Counted from the stretch's first letter, positions 40,717 to 52,133 are shown. The stretch: DNA of 64,000 nucleotides from Planctomycetia bacterium (GCA_015075745.1 JABTTW010000001.1:2542001-2606000), one strand, 5' to 3'. Numbers and translations are program-made. The notes: generated by a model not told the origin, from the letters alone.

Positions 40717-43700
40717 ATGCCCAAGCGAGAGGACATCCACAACATCCTCGTCATCGGTTCGGGTCCGATCGTCATCGGCCAGGGCTGCGAATTCGACTAT
40801 TCGGGCACGCAGGCCTGCAAGGCACTCAGGGCTGAGGGCTACCGAGTCGTCCTGCTAAACTCCAATCCGGCCACCATCATGACCGACCCGGAGACGGCCG
40901 ACCGGACCTACGTCGAACCCATCACGCCGCACTTCGTCCAGCGAATCCTCCAATTGGAAAAAGATCGCGGCCAGCCGATCGACGCCCTGCTGCCCACACT
41001 CGGCGGGCAGACCGGTCTCAACTGCGCCATGGAGACGCACGAACTCGGCATCCTCGCTGAGTTCGGCGTGGAGATGATCGGAGCGAGTCCGGAGTCGATC
41101 GCCAAGGCGGAAGACCGCACGCTGTTCAAGCAGGCGATGCAGCGCATCGGTCTCGATCTGCCCAAAAGCGGCACGGCCCATAACATGGACGAGGCCCGGG
41201 CCATTCTCGCGGACATCGGCCTGCCCTGCTGCATTCGCCCGGCATATACACTGGGCGGAGAGGGCGGCGGATTTGTCTCGACGATGGATGCGTTTGTCGA
41301 CATCGCCGCGAGGGGGCTGGCCCGGTCGCGCATCGGTGAGATCCTCATCGAAGAGAGCTTATACGGCTGGAAGGAATTCGAGCTGGAGGTGATCCGCGAC
41401 TGCAATGACAACGTCGTGATCATCTGCTCCATCGAAAACATGGACCCGATGGGCGTCCATACCGGCGACAGCATCACCGTGGCCCCGGCGCAGACGCTGA
41501 CCGATCGGGAGTATCAGCGGATGCGCGATGCGGCCAAGGCGGTCATGCGTGAGATCGGCGTGACCTGCGGCGGCAGCAACGTGCAGTTCGCCGTCGATCC
41601 CCTCACGGGCCGGCAGTGCATCATCGAGATGAACCCCCGCGTGTCCCGCTCCAGCGCGCTGGCGAGCAAGGCGACTGGTTACCCGATCGCCAAGGTCGCG
41701 GCGAAGCTGGCCGTGGGCTACTCGCTGGATGAGATACCAAACGACATCACGCGAACGACGCCGGCCAGCTTCGAGCCGTCGATCGACTACTGCGTGGTCA
41801 AGATACCGCGCTGGACTTTTGAGAAGTTCCCCGACGCCGACGAAACCCTGACGACACAGATGAAGAGCGTCGGCGAGGCCATGGCCATCGGCCGGACCTT
41901 CAAAGAGGCGTTTCAAAAATGCATCCGCAGCATGGAGATTCAGCGGGCCGGTTTCGGGCTGGATCGCAATGACCGGTGGCTGACCTCGGCGCATGAGCGC
42001 TTCGCCGGAGGCCAGGCCGACGCCTATCGCACCTTGCAGAATCGGGAAGAGGTCGCAGATGAGGCCATCATGCTCGGTAGCCGACAAGGTGAAGCCCCGG
42101 CGGACGTGGATGAATCGACGGCCACACACTGGCCGATCGATCGCGCCGCCCTTCGCCAAAAGCTCTCGACGCCCTGCCAGGGAAGACCCTACTACATCCG
42201 ATACGCCTTCAAGATGGGCTGGACCATCGAGCAGGTGCACGAGCTGACACGGATCGACCCGTGGTTTCTCGACCAGATGCAACAGCTCGTCGAGTTCGAA
42301 GCCGAGCTGCTCGAACATGCGCCGCAGGTCGTCGCAGCGGCGGCCCACGGCGGCGTCGGCGTCGGGACCGACCTGCTGCGAAAGTCGGAAATGCTCGGCT
42401 ACAGCGCCGCCCAGATTGCCCTGGCCCTGCGCACCCCGCTCGGTCGGGCAGATCAGATGGAGCCGCGCGAGGAGGACGGGACCTTTCGCATGGTCGACAC
42501 CTGCGCCGCGGAGTTTGAGGCGGTCACCCCCTATTACTACTCAACCCATGAGGCGCCGACCATGCGCGTCGAGGACGGTCGCGTTGTCATCGGCGTTGAG
42601 CACGAGATTCGACTGAAGGCCGAGCCGCACGTCGTGGTCCTCGGCGGCGGGCCCAATCGCATCGGCCAGGGCATCGAATTCGACTATTGCTGCGTTCACG
42701 CGGCGATGGAGGCCCGGCGGCTCGGCTATCGCACGGTGATGATCAACTCGAATCCCGAGACCGTCAGCACCGACTATGACACATCCGACGTCCTGTTCTT
42801 CGAGCCGCTGACCCATGAAGACGTCCTGCGCGTCCTGCGATCCATCGTAGCCCAGGCGCCGCTCCGCGGAGTCATCGTGCAGTTCGGAGGCCAGACGCCG
42901 CTGAATCTCGCCGAGGCCCTGAAGGCGGCCGGCGCGCCGATCATCGGAACCCCGCCCGAGTCGATCCATCTCTCCGAAGATCGCGATGAGTTCACCAAGC
43001 TCCTCTCTGAGCTCGGCCTCCTCCAGCCCGAGAGCGGCACGGCCCGAAGCGTTGAGCAGGCTCACGACATCGCCGAGCGGCTCGGGTTTCCCGTGCTGAT
43101 TCGTCCAAGCTACGTTCTCGGCGGCCGGGCCATGGAGCTTTGCAATAACCACGAAGACCTGGACCGCTACGTTCGCCGGGCATTCGCCGCCACCGATCGC
43201 GTCTCGTCCGGCGTGAATGCCCCGCCGCCCGTATTGATCGACAAGTTTCTGCTCGATGCGACGGAGATCGACGTCGATGCAGTCGCCGACTTCAGCCGGC
43301 CCGGCGACACCAAAGGTGACTGTGTCGTCTGCGGGATCATGGAGCACATCGAGCACGCCGGCATCCATAGCGGCGACAGCACCTGCGCCATTCCGCCGCA
43401 CTCCCTTTCGGCCGAGATGGTTCGCGAGTTGGAGCGACAGGCCCAGCTCCTCGCCCGGGGAATCGGCGTCCGCGGCCTGATGAATGTCCAGTTCGCCATC
43501 GCCGAGGGGAAGCCATACGTCCTCGAAGTCAATCCGCGAGCGTCGCGCACCGTGCCGTTTGTCAGCAAGGCGACCGGCGTGCCCTGGGCGAAGGTCGCGA
43601 CAAGCGTCATGCTCGGCCGCTCGCTGCGCGACGTGCTCTGGGACTACGGTGTCGGGCGACGACCGCGACCGACCATGACCGCCATCAAGGCGCCGGTCTT

Positions 43701-44259
43701 TCCGTTCAAGAAGTTCCACGGCATTGACGCGGTCCTGGGGCCGGAGATGCGCAGCACCGGCGAAGTCATGGGCATCGACGAGTCGTTTGGTCTCGCGTTC
43801 GCCAAGGCGGCGATGGCCACCGGCCTGTCGCTGCCGATGTCCGGCAACGCCCTCGTCAGCGTGAATGATCCCGACAAGCCGCGTGTCCTGCCGATTGCCC
43901 GTGAGTTGAAAGAGATGGGGTTCAAGCTGTTCGCCACGGTCGGCACCCATCTGGCGCTGAAGAGTGCCGGCATCCCATCGGTCGTCGTCAGCAAGCAGGC
44001 CGGCGCGCCGGAGGGATTCCTGCTCGATCTTATCAATCACGGCGTCCTCGATCTGCTCATTAACACGCCGATTCACTATGGCGCGTCGTGGGAGGAGGGC
44101 CGCTGGCGCGCCGCCGCGACGGCTCGACATCTCCCATTGATTACCACGATCGCCGGCGCTCAGGCCGCCGTCGCCGCGATTCGAGAAATGAAGGCCCGCG
44201 GCGCGGACCGCGCCCTGGGCGTCCGCGCACTGCAGGACTACGGAGCGGGGCTTCGATGA
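40717..44259 (+). CDS. carB: Carbamoyl-phosphate synthase large subunit
   Basis: 1180 residues from the ATG at 40717 ([20 protein letters not shown]); E. coli CarB has 1073, so this copy is about 100 residues longer. The first ATP-grasp half includes [17 protein letters not shown] and [20 protein letters not shown]-type sequence ([18 protein letters not shown]). The second half begins with [20 protein letters not shown] and includes [20 protein letters not shown]. The C-terminal MGS-like allosteric domain ends the protein ([18 protein letters not shown]). Most of the extra length lies between the halves, where [19 protein letters not shown] interrupts the oligomerisation domain. The stop overlaps carA by four bases. 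Confidence 0.97.
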   Translation: MPKREDIHNILVIGSGPIVIGQGCEFDYSGTQACKALRAEGYRVVLLNSNPATIMTDPETADRTYVEPITPHFVQRILQLEKDRGQPIDALLPTLGGQTGLNCAMETHELGILAEFGVEMIGASPESIAKAEDRTLFKQAMQRIGLDLPKSGTAHNMDEARAILADIGLPCCIRPAYTLGGEGGGFVSTMDAFVDIAARGLARSRIGEILIEESLYGWKEFELEVIRDCNDNVVIICSIENMDPMGVHTGDSITVAPAQTLTDREYQRMRDAAKAVMREIGVTCGGSNVQFAVDPLTGRQCIIEMNPRVSRSSALASKATGYPIAKVAAKLAVGYSLDEIPNDITRTTPASFEPSIDYCVVKIPRWTFEKFPDADETLTTQMKSVGEAMAIGRTFKEAFQKCIRSMEIQRAGFGLDRNDRWLTSAHERFAGGQADAYRTLQNREEVADEAIMLGSRQGEAPADVDESTATHWPIDRAALRQKLSTPCQGRPYYIRYAFKMGWTIEQVHELTRIDPWFLDQMQQLVEFEAELLEHAPQVVAAAAHGGVGVGTDLLRKSEMLGYSAAQIALALRTPLGRADQMEPREEDGTFRMVDTCAAEFEAVTPYYYSTHEAPTMRVEDGRVVIGVEHEIRLKAEPHVVVLGGGPNRIGQGIEFDYCCVHAAMEARRLGYRTVMINSNPETVSTDYDTSDVLFFEPLTHEDVLRVLRSIVAQAPLRGVIVQFGGQTPLNLAEALKAAGAPIIGTPPESIHLSEDRDEFTKLLSELGLLQPESGTARSVEQAHDIAERLGFPVLIRPSYVLGGRAMELCNNHEDLDRYVRRAFAATDRVSSGVNAPPPVLIDKFLLDATEIDVDAVADFSRPGDTKGDCVVCGIMEHIEHAGIHSGDSTCAIPPHSLSAEMVRELERQAQLLARGIGVRGLMNVQFAIAEGKPYVLEVNPRASRTVPFVSKATGVPWAKVATSVMLGRSLRDVLWDYGVGRRPRPTMTAIKAPVFPFKKFHGIDAVLGPEMRSTGEVMGIDESFGLAFAKAAMATGLSLPMSGNALVSVNDPDKPRVLPIARELKEMGFKLFATVGTHLALKSAGIPSVVVSKQAGAPEGFLLDLINHGVLDLLINTPIHYGASWEEGRWRAAATARHLPLITTIAGAQAAVAAIREMKARGADRALGVRALQDYGAGLR

Positions 44260-45347
44260 GAACCATGCGCTGCTATCTTGCGCTCGAAGACGGGACGGTG
44301 TTCGCCGGCGAGTCGTTCGGCGCCGAGGGGACGTCTACCGGCGAGGTGGTCTTCAACACCTCCATGAGCGGTTATCAGGAGATCCTCACCGATCCCTCGT
44401 ACTGCGGGCAGATCGTCACCATGACCTCGCCGCTCATCGGCAACTACGGCGTGAATGTCGAGGACATCGAGGCGGCGAAGCTGCACTTGTCCGGCTTCGT
44501 AGTCAAAGAGCTGGCCCGGCGCTATTCCAATTATCGCGCGAGCGGAAGCCTGCATGATTATCTGCACGCGGCCGGTGTCGTCGGCATTTCAGGCGTCGAT
44601 ACGCGGTCACTCACCCGACGATTGCGAGATCGCGGGAGCCTGCGAGGCGTCATCTCCACCGAGCTGTCCGACCCGGCGATTCTCGTTGGCAAGGCGCGCG
44701 CTTCGACGCAGATGGAGGGCCGCAATCTCGTCGAGACAGTGATGCCTCGCGGTGAAACGCGAATTGAGCCCGCCCGCGGCCCGGCGAAGTATCGCGTCGT
44801 GGCGGTGGACTGCGGCATCAAGCAGAACATCCTCCGCGAATTGGCCCAGTTGGGCTGCGAGGTTCGCGTCGTCCCGCCGACCACCACCGCCGAATGCATT
44901 CTCGAATCTCGTCCGCACGGTCTGCTGCTCGGCAATGGTCCCGGCGACCCGGCGACCGTCGGTGAGGCCATCGCGACCATGCAGGCCCTGATCGGCAGGC
45001 TGCCCATCTTCGGCATCTGTCTCGGCCATCAGCTACTTGCCCTTGCCCTCGGAGCCAGGACCTACAAGCTCAAGTTCGGCCATCACGGGGCGAACCACCC
45101 GGTGCAGAATGTGGACACCGGTCGGGTAGAGATTACCAGCCAAAATCACGGCTTCGCCGTCGATGTCCCCAGCCTGGAAAGCGTCGGCGGCCGGGTGACG
45201 CATATCAATCTTTACGACCAGAGTCTCGAGGGCTTCGCCCACGCCGACCATCGCGTTTTCGCGGTCCAATACCACCCCGAGGCCGCCCCCGGCCCGCATG
45301 ACTCGCAGTACCTGTTCGAGCAATTCGTGCGAATGCTGGGCGATTGA
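44256..45347 (+). CDS. carA: Carbamoyl-phosphate synthase small (glutaminase) subunit
   Basis: 363 residues, normal length. The start ([20 protein letters not shown]) overlaps the carB stop as ATGA. The class I glutamine amidotransferase site is intact: [10 protein letters not shown], the nucleophile Cys in [16 protein letters not shown], and the His/Glu in [14 protein letters not shown]. It releases ammonia from glutamine and feeds CarB for arginine and pyrimidine synthesis. The carB-carA order is the reverse of the usual carAB operon. Confidence 0.98.
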   Translation: MRTMRCYLALEDGTVFAGESFGAEGTSTGEVVFNTSMSGYQEILTDPSYCGQIVTMTSPLIGNYGVNVEDIEAAKLHLSGFVVKELARRYSNYRASGSLHDYLHAAGVVGISGVDTRSLTRRLRDRGSLRGVISTELSDPAILVGKARASTQMEGRNLVETVMPRGETRIEPARGPAKYRVVAVDCGIKQNILRELAQLGCEVRVVPPTTTAECILESRPHGLLLGNGPGDPATVGEAIATMQALIGRLPIFGICLGHQLLALALGARTYKLKFGHHGANHPVQNVDTGRVEITSQNHGFAVDVPSLESVGGRVTHINLYDQSLEGFAHADHRVFAVQYHPEAAPGPHDSQYLFEQFVRMLGD

Positions 45348-45364
45348 CCCCTAGAGGTTTCGCC

Positions 45365-45643
45365 TCAGGCCATCATGCCAGACAGGGTCTTCTCGACTTC
45401 GGCGCTGTCGATCGTCTCACCGGCGTTCAGCCGCCTGATGATTTCGGCGATGCGCTGCTTGCCCTCGTCCTTCTTCAGGTCGGTCAGGAAACCGTCAAAG
45501 AAGTGCTCACCGGATAAGGCCCGGTTGATCTCCGCTTCCTTATTGTGCTCGTCGAGCTCGGTGAAATAAACAACGCGATACTGCCGCCCATAGTCGGCCT
45601 CGCGGTAAATCTCAAACATCGTCTTGTCGGAAGGCGTCGCCAT
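45365..45643 (-). CDS. Conserved-looking small protein, unknown
   Basis: 92 residues, converging on carA with a 17-bp gap. It begins MATPSDKTMFEIYREADYGR and has an even, charged helical composition with no signal or membrane segment. The codon use matches its neighbours, which supports coding. Family not recognised. Confidence 0.65.
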   Translation of the reverse strand: MATPSDKTMFEIYREADYGRQYRVVYFTELDEHNKEAEINRALSGEHFFDGFLTDLKKDEGKQRIAEIIRRLNAGETIDSAEVEKTLSGMMA

Positions 45644-45764
45644 GGCAGAAGGTTATTGGCGTCCGGCGCGGCGGGCAAGCCCATCGAAGTCAATGGGCGT
45701 ACGATAAGCCGACTCACCCGGGACTCATGCCCAAACAGGGCTATCCGCGATAGACCGTGCCGAT

Positions 45765-47282
45765 ATGATCCGCGAGTTTATGGACCATCCCGGTGCGAAA
45801 GATCCAATTTCCGCGAAAACACCGCCGCCATCCACACTCGGTCGCTATGACCTCATCTTCGTTGGCGTCATCTTGCTCCTAAGCGTCGGGCTTTACCACT
45901 CGGTCCTTACCCAGGGCCTGATGCGCGACGACTTCTGCTGGCTGAGCCTGGCCCGCGAGGGGTTGTCGGACCCGTCGATCGTTTTTTCCCGCTTCGTCTC
46001 CGGCTTTTTCCGCCCCGTCGTGCATCTGTCGTTCATCCCCACCTATGCCGTCTTCGCGGAACAGGCGTGGCCGTACTACGCGACGAACCTGCTGCTCGAT
46101 GCGGCGTGTGCATTGCTTGTCGCGTGGCTCGCGCTGCTTCTCACGCGATCTCGGGTGGCCGCCTGCGTCGCCGCCGTCATGTTCATCACCCACCCTCACC
46201 ATGCCGAAGTCGTGGCCTGGGTGTCAGCCCGAACATCATCGTTGATGGCAATGTTCAGCCTGCTCGCGCTGATCGGATGGATCCGGTTTCGTACGCATGG
46301 AACAAGGCGCTGGGCCGTCGTCACGACGCTCGCCTTCGCCGCCGCGCTCGGCTCCAAGGAAGAAGCCGCGATTCTCCTGCTCCTCATCGTGCTGCTCGAA
46401 TGGATCGCCGTTCGCAGCATGACAAATGCTCCGCTGATGGCCGGCCACCGACTCCGTCGCCCCGCCGTCGTCGTCTTCGCCATGTGCTGCGTGATCTTCG
46501 CGGCATACCTCGCAGCGCAATACGCCTTTCAATCGGCCAACCCCATCGTGACCGGCGGCGGTTTCTCATTGCATCGCGAAGGATTCACCCGGGCCCTGTC
46601 GCGCGTGCCGCGCCTGTTCATACACAAGCACATCGCGCCCTCCGCCTGGGCCGTTGCATCATTCCTGCTTTTGTGCGTGTTCGGGGCAGTCATCCTCAGG
46701 AATGCCACGCGTAAATTGCGCCGCGCGGCAATCTTCGGCCTTTCGCTGGCCTTCGTCGCCGTATTGCCGACAAGCTTCTTCACGGATGACGCCTATCCGA
46801 TGCGATACGACTATCTCGCCACCGGCGGGTCGGCCATCGCCTGGGGGGCCGTCGTCGCTGCTTGCATTGGGTGCCTCCGCGAACTGCGACGCTTATGGTC
46901 CATTCGCATGGTCGCCTATGCGCTGCTCTTCACCTTCGGCATGGCGATCCCGACACAGGCCTATCGGCTCAGACAAACTCTCCGGCCGTTCGAATCGGAT
47001 GCCCAACTCGGCGGAAGAGTTCACGCGGCGATGCAGGCGATCGCCCCTGAGCTGGAAAATGCACGGAATCAGAAAGTGGGCGTAATTCTCGAAGACCCGC
47101 CGCTGCCGCCGCTGGACATGCAATGCCTCTGCCACCTCGTCGGCGGCATCCCGCGCGAGGTCGTCAAACCGGTGTACAACGAAGATGCGGAAAAGTCGCC
47201 GACAACGAATGAACCACGCATCGGCTGGCGCGATTCGTCCGGTCAATTCTTCGCGGAAGTACTCGGCAAGCCCGCCGGCTAA
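45765..47282 (+). CDS. Polytopic membrane protein, GT-C-type glycosyltransferase candidate
   Basis: 505 residues with about ten hydrophobic helices. The first external loop has the acidic pair MRDDFCWL and then FFRPVVHLSF, and another loop has ITHPHHAEVVAWVSARTS. DD after the first helix plus RP and HP..EVV.WVS.R loops is the pattern of PMT-like/TMTC-like glycosyltransferases that use polyprenyl-phosphate sugars. The last 100 residues are soluble. An ATG at 45780 is a possible later start. Confidence 0.7.
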   Translation: MIREFMDHPGAKDPISAKTPPPSTLGRYDLIFVGVILLLSVGLYHSVLTQGLMRDDFCWLSLAREGLSDPSIVFSRFVSGFFRPVVHLSFIPTYAVFAEQAWPYYATNLLLDAACALLVAWLALLLTRSRVAACVAAVMFITHPHHAEVVAWVSARTSSLMAMFSLLALIGWIRFRTHGTRRWAVVTTLAFAAALGSKEEAAILLLLIVLLEWIAVRSMTNAPLMAGHRLRRPAVVVFAMCCVIFAAYLAAQYAFQSANPIVTGGGFSLHREGFTRALSRVPRLFIHKHIAPSAWAVASFLLLCVFGAVILRNATRKLRRAAIFGLSLAFVAVLPTSFFTDDAYPMRYDYLATGGSAIAWGAVVAACIGCLRELRRLWSIRMVAYALLFTFGMAIPTQAYRLRQTLRPFESDAQLGGRVHAAMQAIAPELENARNQKVGVILEDPPLPPLDMQCLCHLVGGIPREVVKPVYNEDAEKSPTTNEPRIGWRDSSGQFFAEVLGKPAG

Positions 47283-47288
47283 ATGGCT

Positions 47289-50200
47289 CTAGACGCCGAC
47301 CACAGCCGTCGTCTCCACCTGCCGGGCTGCGCCGTACTTCGCACGCAGCTCGCGCTCCAGCTCGGCGATCTGCGCATCGATCTCGACCATCTTCTGCCCA
47401 TCGCGGACCAGCTTGTCGCGGTGCCGCCGCAGGAAGTAGGCGATCGTCTCAATGCGAATTCTGATGGAGCCGGTCGGCTTGTTCTCGTCGATGTCCTTGA
47501 AGCAGAAGTACGGCGTGCCGCTGTTCTCGATGATCTCCTCGATCACGCTGTAAATCGGGGCATCGTGGCCGCACTTGAAGCTGGAGAGCTCCAGGGCGAT
47601 CAGGTTCGGATGCCGCGCCGCGTACTTGGCCGCCCACACCTTGCGATTCGTGTTCTCGCTGTAGGCGTTCTTCCACGCGTCCTCGATCGACAACACGCTG
47701 GCGAATTCACCGCGGCGCACTTCCTCGCCGAAGAGCCGATCGAGAATCTCCGGATCGCGCGGCAGCACGTCCATCGTAAAGACCGGGTAGCCAAGCTTCT
47801 GCAGTTCGTCAGGAATCTCGTGGCACACGCCGGGATCGTGGTGATACGGCCGCGTCAGCAGAACCACGCCGATCTCGTTATTCCTCTCCAGCCGCTCCAG
47901 GACGTCGCGGGCCTGATTGCGCAGGTCCTCGTTAAAGCTGTCGTAATACTCCCACGCGACCTTGCATGCCCGGGCATTCTCTTCCATCGAGACGCCGAGC
48001 TTGTCGGCGAATTCCTGGTACATCTGCCGCACGAGCAGCGGCGGCTCGCTGAAGTTCACGAAGGTGTCCAGATACTTGGTGCCATGATCGGCAAACAGAT
48101 CGGACTCCTTGGTGAACGCAGCCTTTACGGCCTCCGGCGTCGCGGAGACAGTGGGGCAGGCGCGGCTGTCTTCAATGCCTTCGAGGAAAGTCGGCAGGCA
48201 GTCGATCATCGGGAAGAAGATGTAATCAAGCGGCTTGTCCTTGTGCTTGTGATAGAGCAGGTTGTGGACGTGCGGAATGCCGATCTTGCTGGGGAAGCAC
48301 GGGTCAATCGCCCCGCGCTTGGCGCCTTCCTTATACATCTCCTCGCTGGTGTAGTCAGACCAGATCAGGTTCGCAGCCCGCACGCCGAGCGACTGGAAGT
48401 ACGCCATGAACCACGGGCCCATGGAGTACATATTCAGGACCTTGGGCATGCCGATGCGGATCGACTCGCGCTTCTTCATCAACTCGGCGCGGCGCTCGAT
48501 CTCCTTCCGCTTGAACATGTTGGCCAGCGTGACCTTCGGCATCGGATCGCTGATGTTCGGCACCGTGACCGGGGCGAAGGCCTCTCGGGCCGAAATCTCC
48601 GCGAAGTTCGGGTTCGCCTTCTTGGCCGCGTCGAGTCCGGCCTTGATCTCGCGCATGTCGTTGATGTCTTCGACGGTGCCCTTCTCGCAGGTGGCGATGA
48701 TGAGCCGCTGCTCGCCCGCCTCGAGGGCGACTTTGGACTTGGTCTTGGCCGGCGCCTTGGGCTTCGCCGGGTCGGTCGTCGGTGCCTCGGCGGCCGCACC
48801 GTGCTTGATGCGCGTCGGATGGCCGGCCTCGGGGCCCATTTTCACGATTTGCGTCGTGAGACTGACGAGGACGCCGTTACCGCTCGGCGTACCGTTGCCT
48901 TCGTGTTCGTGCGCTTCCGCATCGCCCGTCTTCACGTCGATGAAGGTTCGCAGGCACTTGTTCTTGCAGAAGTAGCAGCGCGTGTCCTCGTTGCGCGTCG
49001 TGCGATACGTCAACTGCTGAACGCGCGACAGCCCGATGAACTGAGTTCGAACGCCGTTCTCAACGTACAGCCGATGGGCCTCGACCGCGCAGCCGATGGC
49101 GCCGGCCTCGCCGCAGAACTTGTGAACGATGATCTCCGGCTGGACATCCATTCCCTTGAAGCGGCTGGCGATGAAATCGACCTGCGATTTGACCGCCGCG
49201 AGGTTGTGCTGCGTGCCGCCCTGAAGAACAAACGTATTGCCCAGCTTGGCCAGATTGGGAATCTGAGAGACGTAGAGCCAGATGTTCTTCGGCAATACGT
49301 CGCAAAGCCCGGCCATGATCTCGTTCGGGGCCCAGCCCTGCCGTTGGAAATCGACGATGTCCGACTGCATGAACACCGCGCAGCCGTAGCCGAACGAAGG
49401 CATCGCCTCGGCACTGAATGCGATATCCGCAAACTCCTCCACCTTGAAACCGAAGCCCTGGGCCGTGCTCTGAAGGAAGTAGCCATTGCCCGCCGAGCAT
49501 TGCGTGTTGAGCTTGAAGTCCTTGACCTGCCCGTTCTTCAGAACGATCAGCTTGATGTCCTGCCCGCCAACGTCCACGATGACGTCGGTATTCGGGTAAA
49601 AGTGAAGGCCGGCCTGGGTATGGGCGACCGTCTCCACCAGCGCGACATCAGCCTTAAGCACGTCCCTGAGGATGTCCTTCGCGTAACCCGTCGTACCGAC
49701 GCCGAGTACCTCGAGCTTGCAGCCCTGATCGACGATCTGCTTCTCCAGCGCGGCAAAGATGTCCATCGTGTCTTCGATGGGGTTGCCCTTGGAAAGCTGA
49801 TACGCCCGGGCAATCACGTTCTTGTCCATGTCGACCAGCACGCCCTTGGTGCTGGTGCTGCCGCCGTCCAGACCCGCGAAGGCCTTGATGGTGGTTCCCG
49901 CCTCAAAGGTCGGCGCCGTCCAGGATTCCTTGCGATACTGCTCTTTGAAGTCCGACAGATCGGTGGAGCTCTTCCAAAGGCCCTTGCTGCCCGCCGACTT
50001 TTTCTCCTCGATGCGGCCGACCGAGATGTACCACTCCAGTTCCTCTAACCCGCGAAACACGCCGAAGTCCGGGCAGTCTGCCAGCTCGATCTTGGCGTAT
50101 TCGACGGCCCCAAGGGCGGCAAAATACTGGGCGTTTTCCGGGACGACGATGAGTTCCTCAATCGGCTTGGACTCGTCGAAGGCCACCTTGCGCTCGCGCC

Positions 50201-51164
50201 AGATGGCGGGAATGTTGTGTCGCCAGCAGTCCATCATCCCCTTGATGTAACAATTCGGTCCGCCGAGCAGCAGCACCTGCGGCCGCAGGGTGTGACCGCG
50301 CGTCAGCACGGCGAGGTTCTGCTGGATGATGCTCTCAAAGAGCGAGGCCATCAGTTCCTCGCGCGGGACGCCCTGCTTCTGAAGGCCGTTGATGTCGGTC
50401 TCGGCGAAGACGCCGCACTTGCCGGCGACGGGGTGGAGCTTCAGACCCTCGTATCCCATCTGGCAAAGCTGATCCGCCGGAATCTTGAGCTTGGCGTTGA
50501 TCTTGTCGATCACCGCGCCGGTGCCCCCGGCGCATTTGTCGTTCATCGAGGGAATTTTCTTTTTCTTACCCGTCGATTCGTCGGTCTTGAAAACGATGAT
50601 CTTCGCGTCCTGCCCGCCGAGCTCGACGACGCTCTGCACGTCGGGGTAAAGCTTCTCGACGGCGAGGCTGACAGCATTGACTTCCTGAACGAATTTCGCG
50701 CCGATCCTCTTGCCGATCGAGGAGCCGCCGCTGCCCGTCATGAAGATGCGAAAAGCGTTTCGGGGAACGTCGGCGAACTGCTGCTTGATCGCCGCGAACA
50801 TCTCGATGCACTTCTCGGGCTGCTTGGTGTCGTGTCGCTGATAGTCTTTGGCCAGAATCTCATCAGTGATGGGATCGACAACGACGAATTTGACGGTGGT
50901 CGAGCCGACGTCGAGGCCGATGATGAGCCCCTGCGGATACTTCTCGGTCCCCGCAAACGGCAGGTTCTCGATGACCGGCTTGGTCTTTTCAGCCTTGACC
51001 ATGCCGACGTTGAGTTGGACGAAGCCCGTGGGCGTGTCCTTCGGCTCGCTCTTCGTCGAGCAGCAGCCTCCCGATGAACAGCCGCCGCCGGAAGTCTTCG
51101 CGCTGGGCGTCGTGCCGCAAGAACCTCCGCCGTGACCGTGATCCGCTTCGTGATGAATGCTCAT
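47289..51164 (-). CDS. Acyl-CoA dehydratase activase-related protein (two BadF-type ATPase domains plus DUF2229)
   Basis: 1291 residues. A His/Gly/Cys-rich head (GGGCSSGGCC) precedes the first ASKHA ATPase domain (GLIIGLDVGSTTVKFVVVD, VVELGGQDAKIIVF, NDKCAGGTGAVIDKI). The second ATPase domain follows (FAGLDGGSTSTKGVLVDMD, VIVDVGGQDIKLIVL, LNTQCSAGNGYFLQS). The single Cys after each GGQD motif is where activases bind their shared [4Fe-4S]. Next come a CYFCKNKCLRTF Cys cluster and a DUF2229-like C-terminal part with conserved Cys (AIDPCFPSKIGIPH, PMIDCLPTF). The family is widespread in anaerobes and facultative bacteria; the reaction is not known. It overlaps the DUF3750 gene by four bases. Confidence 0.88.
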   Translation of the reverse strand: MSIHHEADHGHGGGSCGTTPSAKTSGGGCSSGGCCSTKSEPKDTPTGFVQLNVGMVKAEKTKPVIENLPFAGTEKYPQGLIIGLDVGSTTVKFVVVDPITDEILAKDYQRHDTKQPEKCIEMFAAIKQQFADVPRNAFRIFMTGSGGSSIGKRIGAKFVQEVNAVSLAVEKLYPDVQSVVELGGQDAKIIVFKTDESTGKKKKIPSMNDKCAGGTGAVIDKINAKLKIPADQLCQMGYEGLKLHPVAGKCGVFAETDINGLQKQGVPREELMASLFESIIQQNLAVLTRGHTLRPQVLLLGGPNCYIKGMMDCWRHNIPAIWRERKVAFDESKPIEELIVVPENAQYFAALGAVEYAKIELADCPDFGVFRGLEELEWYISVGRIEEKKSAGSKGLWKSSTDLSDFKEQYRKESWTAPTFEAGTTIKAFAGLDGGSTSTKGVLVDMDKNVIARAYQLSKGNPIEDTMDIFAALEKQIVDQGCKLEVLGVGTTGYAKDILRDVLKADVALVETVAHTQAGLHFYPNTDVIVDVGGQDIKLIVLKNGQVKDFKLNTQCSAGNGYFLQSTAQGFGFKVEEFADIAFSAEAMPSFGYGCAVFMQSDIVDFQRQGWAPNEIMAGLCDVLPKNIWLYVSQIPNLAKLGNTFVLQGGTQHNLAAVKSQVDFIASRFKGMDVQPEIIVHKFCGEAGAIGCAVEAHRLYVENGVRTQFIGLSRVQQLTYRTTRNEDTRCYFCKNKCLRTFIDVKTGDAEAHEHEGNGTPSGNGVLVSLTTQIVKMGPEAGHPTRIKHGAAAEAPTTDPAKPKAPAKTKSKVALEAGEQRLIIATCEKGTVEDINDMREIKAGLDAAKKANPNFAEISAREAFAPVTVPNISDPMPKVTLANMFKRKEIERRAELMKKRESIRIGMPKVLNMYSMGPWFMAYFQSLGVRAANLIWSDYTSEEMYKEGAKRGAIDPCFPSKIGIPHVHNLLYHKHKDKPLDYIFFPMIDCLPTFLEGIEDSRACPTVSATPEAVKAAFTKESDLFADHGTKYLDTFVNFSEPPLLVRQMYQEFADKLGVSMEENARACKVAWEYYDSFNEDLRNQARDVLERLERNNEIGVVLLTRPYHHDPGVCHEIPDELQKLGYPVFTMDVLPRDPEILDRLFGEEVRRGEFASVLSIEDAWKNAYSENTNRKVWAAKYAARHPNLIALELSSFKCGHDAPIYSVIEEIIENSGTPYFCFKDIDENKPTGSIRIRIETIAYFLRRHRDKLVRDGQKMVEIDAQIAELERELRAKYGAARQVETTAVVGV

Positions 51165-51745
51165 GATTGCCTCATGTTGCTTTTTGATTTAGCCGGCCCT
51201 GCACACGAGAGGTCCTTGCCGATTGCCGTCGGCGGTAACGTCGCGCTCCAACCTGTGCCTTCCAAAACCCACTGAGCGTAGCTGCTGCTGTTGGGCCCGG
51301 GGAAGAGAACGTAGGTATCCCGGCAGGGATAGCTCGGCGATTGTGAGTAAATGAAGTCCACCACAGGCTCGGCCGCCGCGCCCTGTAGCTCGGCGATGAT
51401 GTAGGCGCCGTCTGAAATCACATCACCTTCAGCCGGGAATAGATTCTGCCGCACGTAGCCGTAGGGCTCGCCCGCCTCCGGCCAGACCTCCCATCGGTCA
51501 AAGCCGCGGCTTTCCGCCCGCTTCACGACAAACCACGGATGACTGGCGAAAAGCCCTATGCCCGGCACCGGAGCGGCGTAGAGCCGGGCGATCGCCAGAT
51601 CGCTCTCCGTCAGGGCGGCAAGTGCCGCAAACGCGCCCTGGTCTGGCGCCGCGCCGCATCCCAGTATGGGTGCCGCCGCGCCAAACAAGAGCAACCGTTT
51701 TGCCGCCAGCCGACCGCGAAACCACAGTGAAAGAGCCGATTTCAT
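51161..51745 (-). CDS. DUF3750 family lipoprotein
   Basis: 194 residues with a signal peptide and lipobox (PILGC). The body has the SHPWFVVKRAESRGFDRWEV segment, GEPYGYVRQNLFPAEG and a late YPCRDTYVLFPGPNSSSYA, where Cys and His suggest a papain/NlpC-like fold. The stop overlaps the start of the activase-related gene, so they should be co-translated, an odd pairing of an envelope lipoprotein and a cytosolic Fe-S ATPase. Confidence 0.75.
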   Translation of the reverse strand: MKSALSLWFRGRLAAKRLLLFGAAAPILGCGAAPDQGAFAALAALTESDLAIARLYAAPVPGIGLFASHPWFVVKRAESRGFDRWEVWPEAGEPYGYVRQNLFPAEGDVISDGAYIIAELQGAAAEPVVDFIYSQSPSYPCRDTYVLFPGPNSSSYAQWVLEGTGWSATLPPTAIGKDLSCAGPAKSKSNMRQS

Positions 51746-51824
51746 TCGTCGACTCCCGTGGTTTGTATGCCCCGTGCGACCTTATTATGATCGCTCGAAA
51801 CGAGACAATCTCGGACGGTGAGAA

Positions 51825-52133
51825 ATGTCGTGCTACTTTCGTGTCGCTTCCCACGCCGAGTTTGAAGACCTGCAGGCATTCGGGAGATTCCGGGCAGGCC
51901 CGACATCAGCCGAGGGCAAGTACCTTTGGAGCCAGATGGAGCACGCGCGGGCCTTTCGGAATCTGCTCTTGGCGAATGGTTGGGAACGGGAGTGTATAAT
52001 ACTGAAGGTCGAAGTGGCTGATGAACGCGCTGGCCGATTCGCTCGATTTGCGATGATGGATGGAATCGGCCCGGCGAGCTTTGCAGAACTCGACGACTTG
52101 GAATCTGCTGTCGTGACACGGGTGATTGAATGA
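51825..52133 (+). CDS. Small protein of unknown function, coupled to the next gene
   Basis: 102 residues starting MSCYFRVASHAEFEDLQAFG. No signal, no membrane helix. A four-base overlap with the next gene (ATGA) suggests coupling, and both may act together. Family not recognised. Confidence 0.6.
   Translation: MSCYFRVASHAEFEDLQAFGRFRAGPTSAEGKYLWSQMEHARAFRNLLLANGWERECIILKVEVADERAGRFARFAMMDGIGPASFAELDDLESAVVTRVIE

Noticed and set aside
47283-50048. 921-codon open frame opposite the activase gene
   Set aside because: Antisense to a gene with two full ATPase domains; the translation has no motif and shows the Leu/Arg/His/Asp bias of shadow frames.
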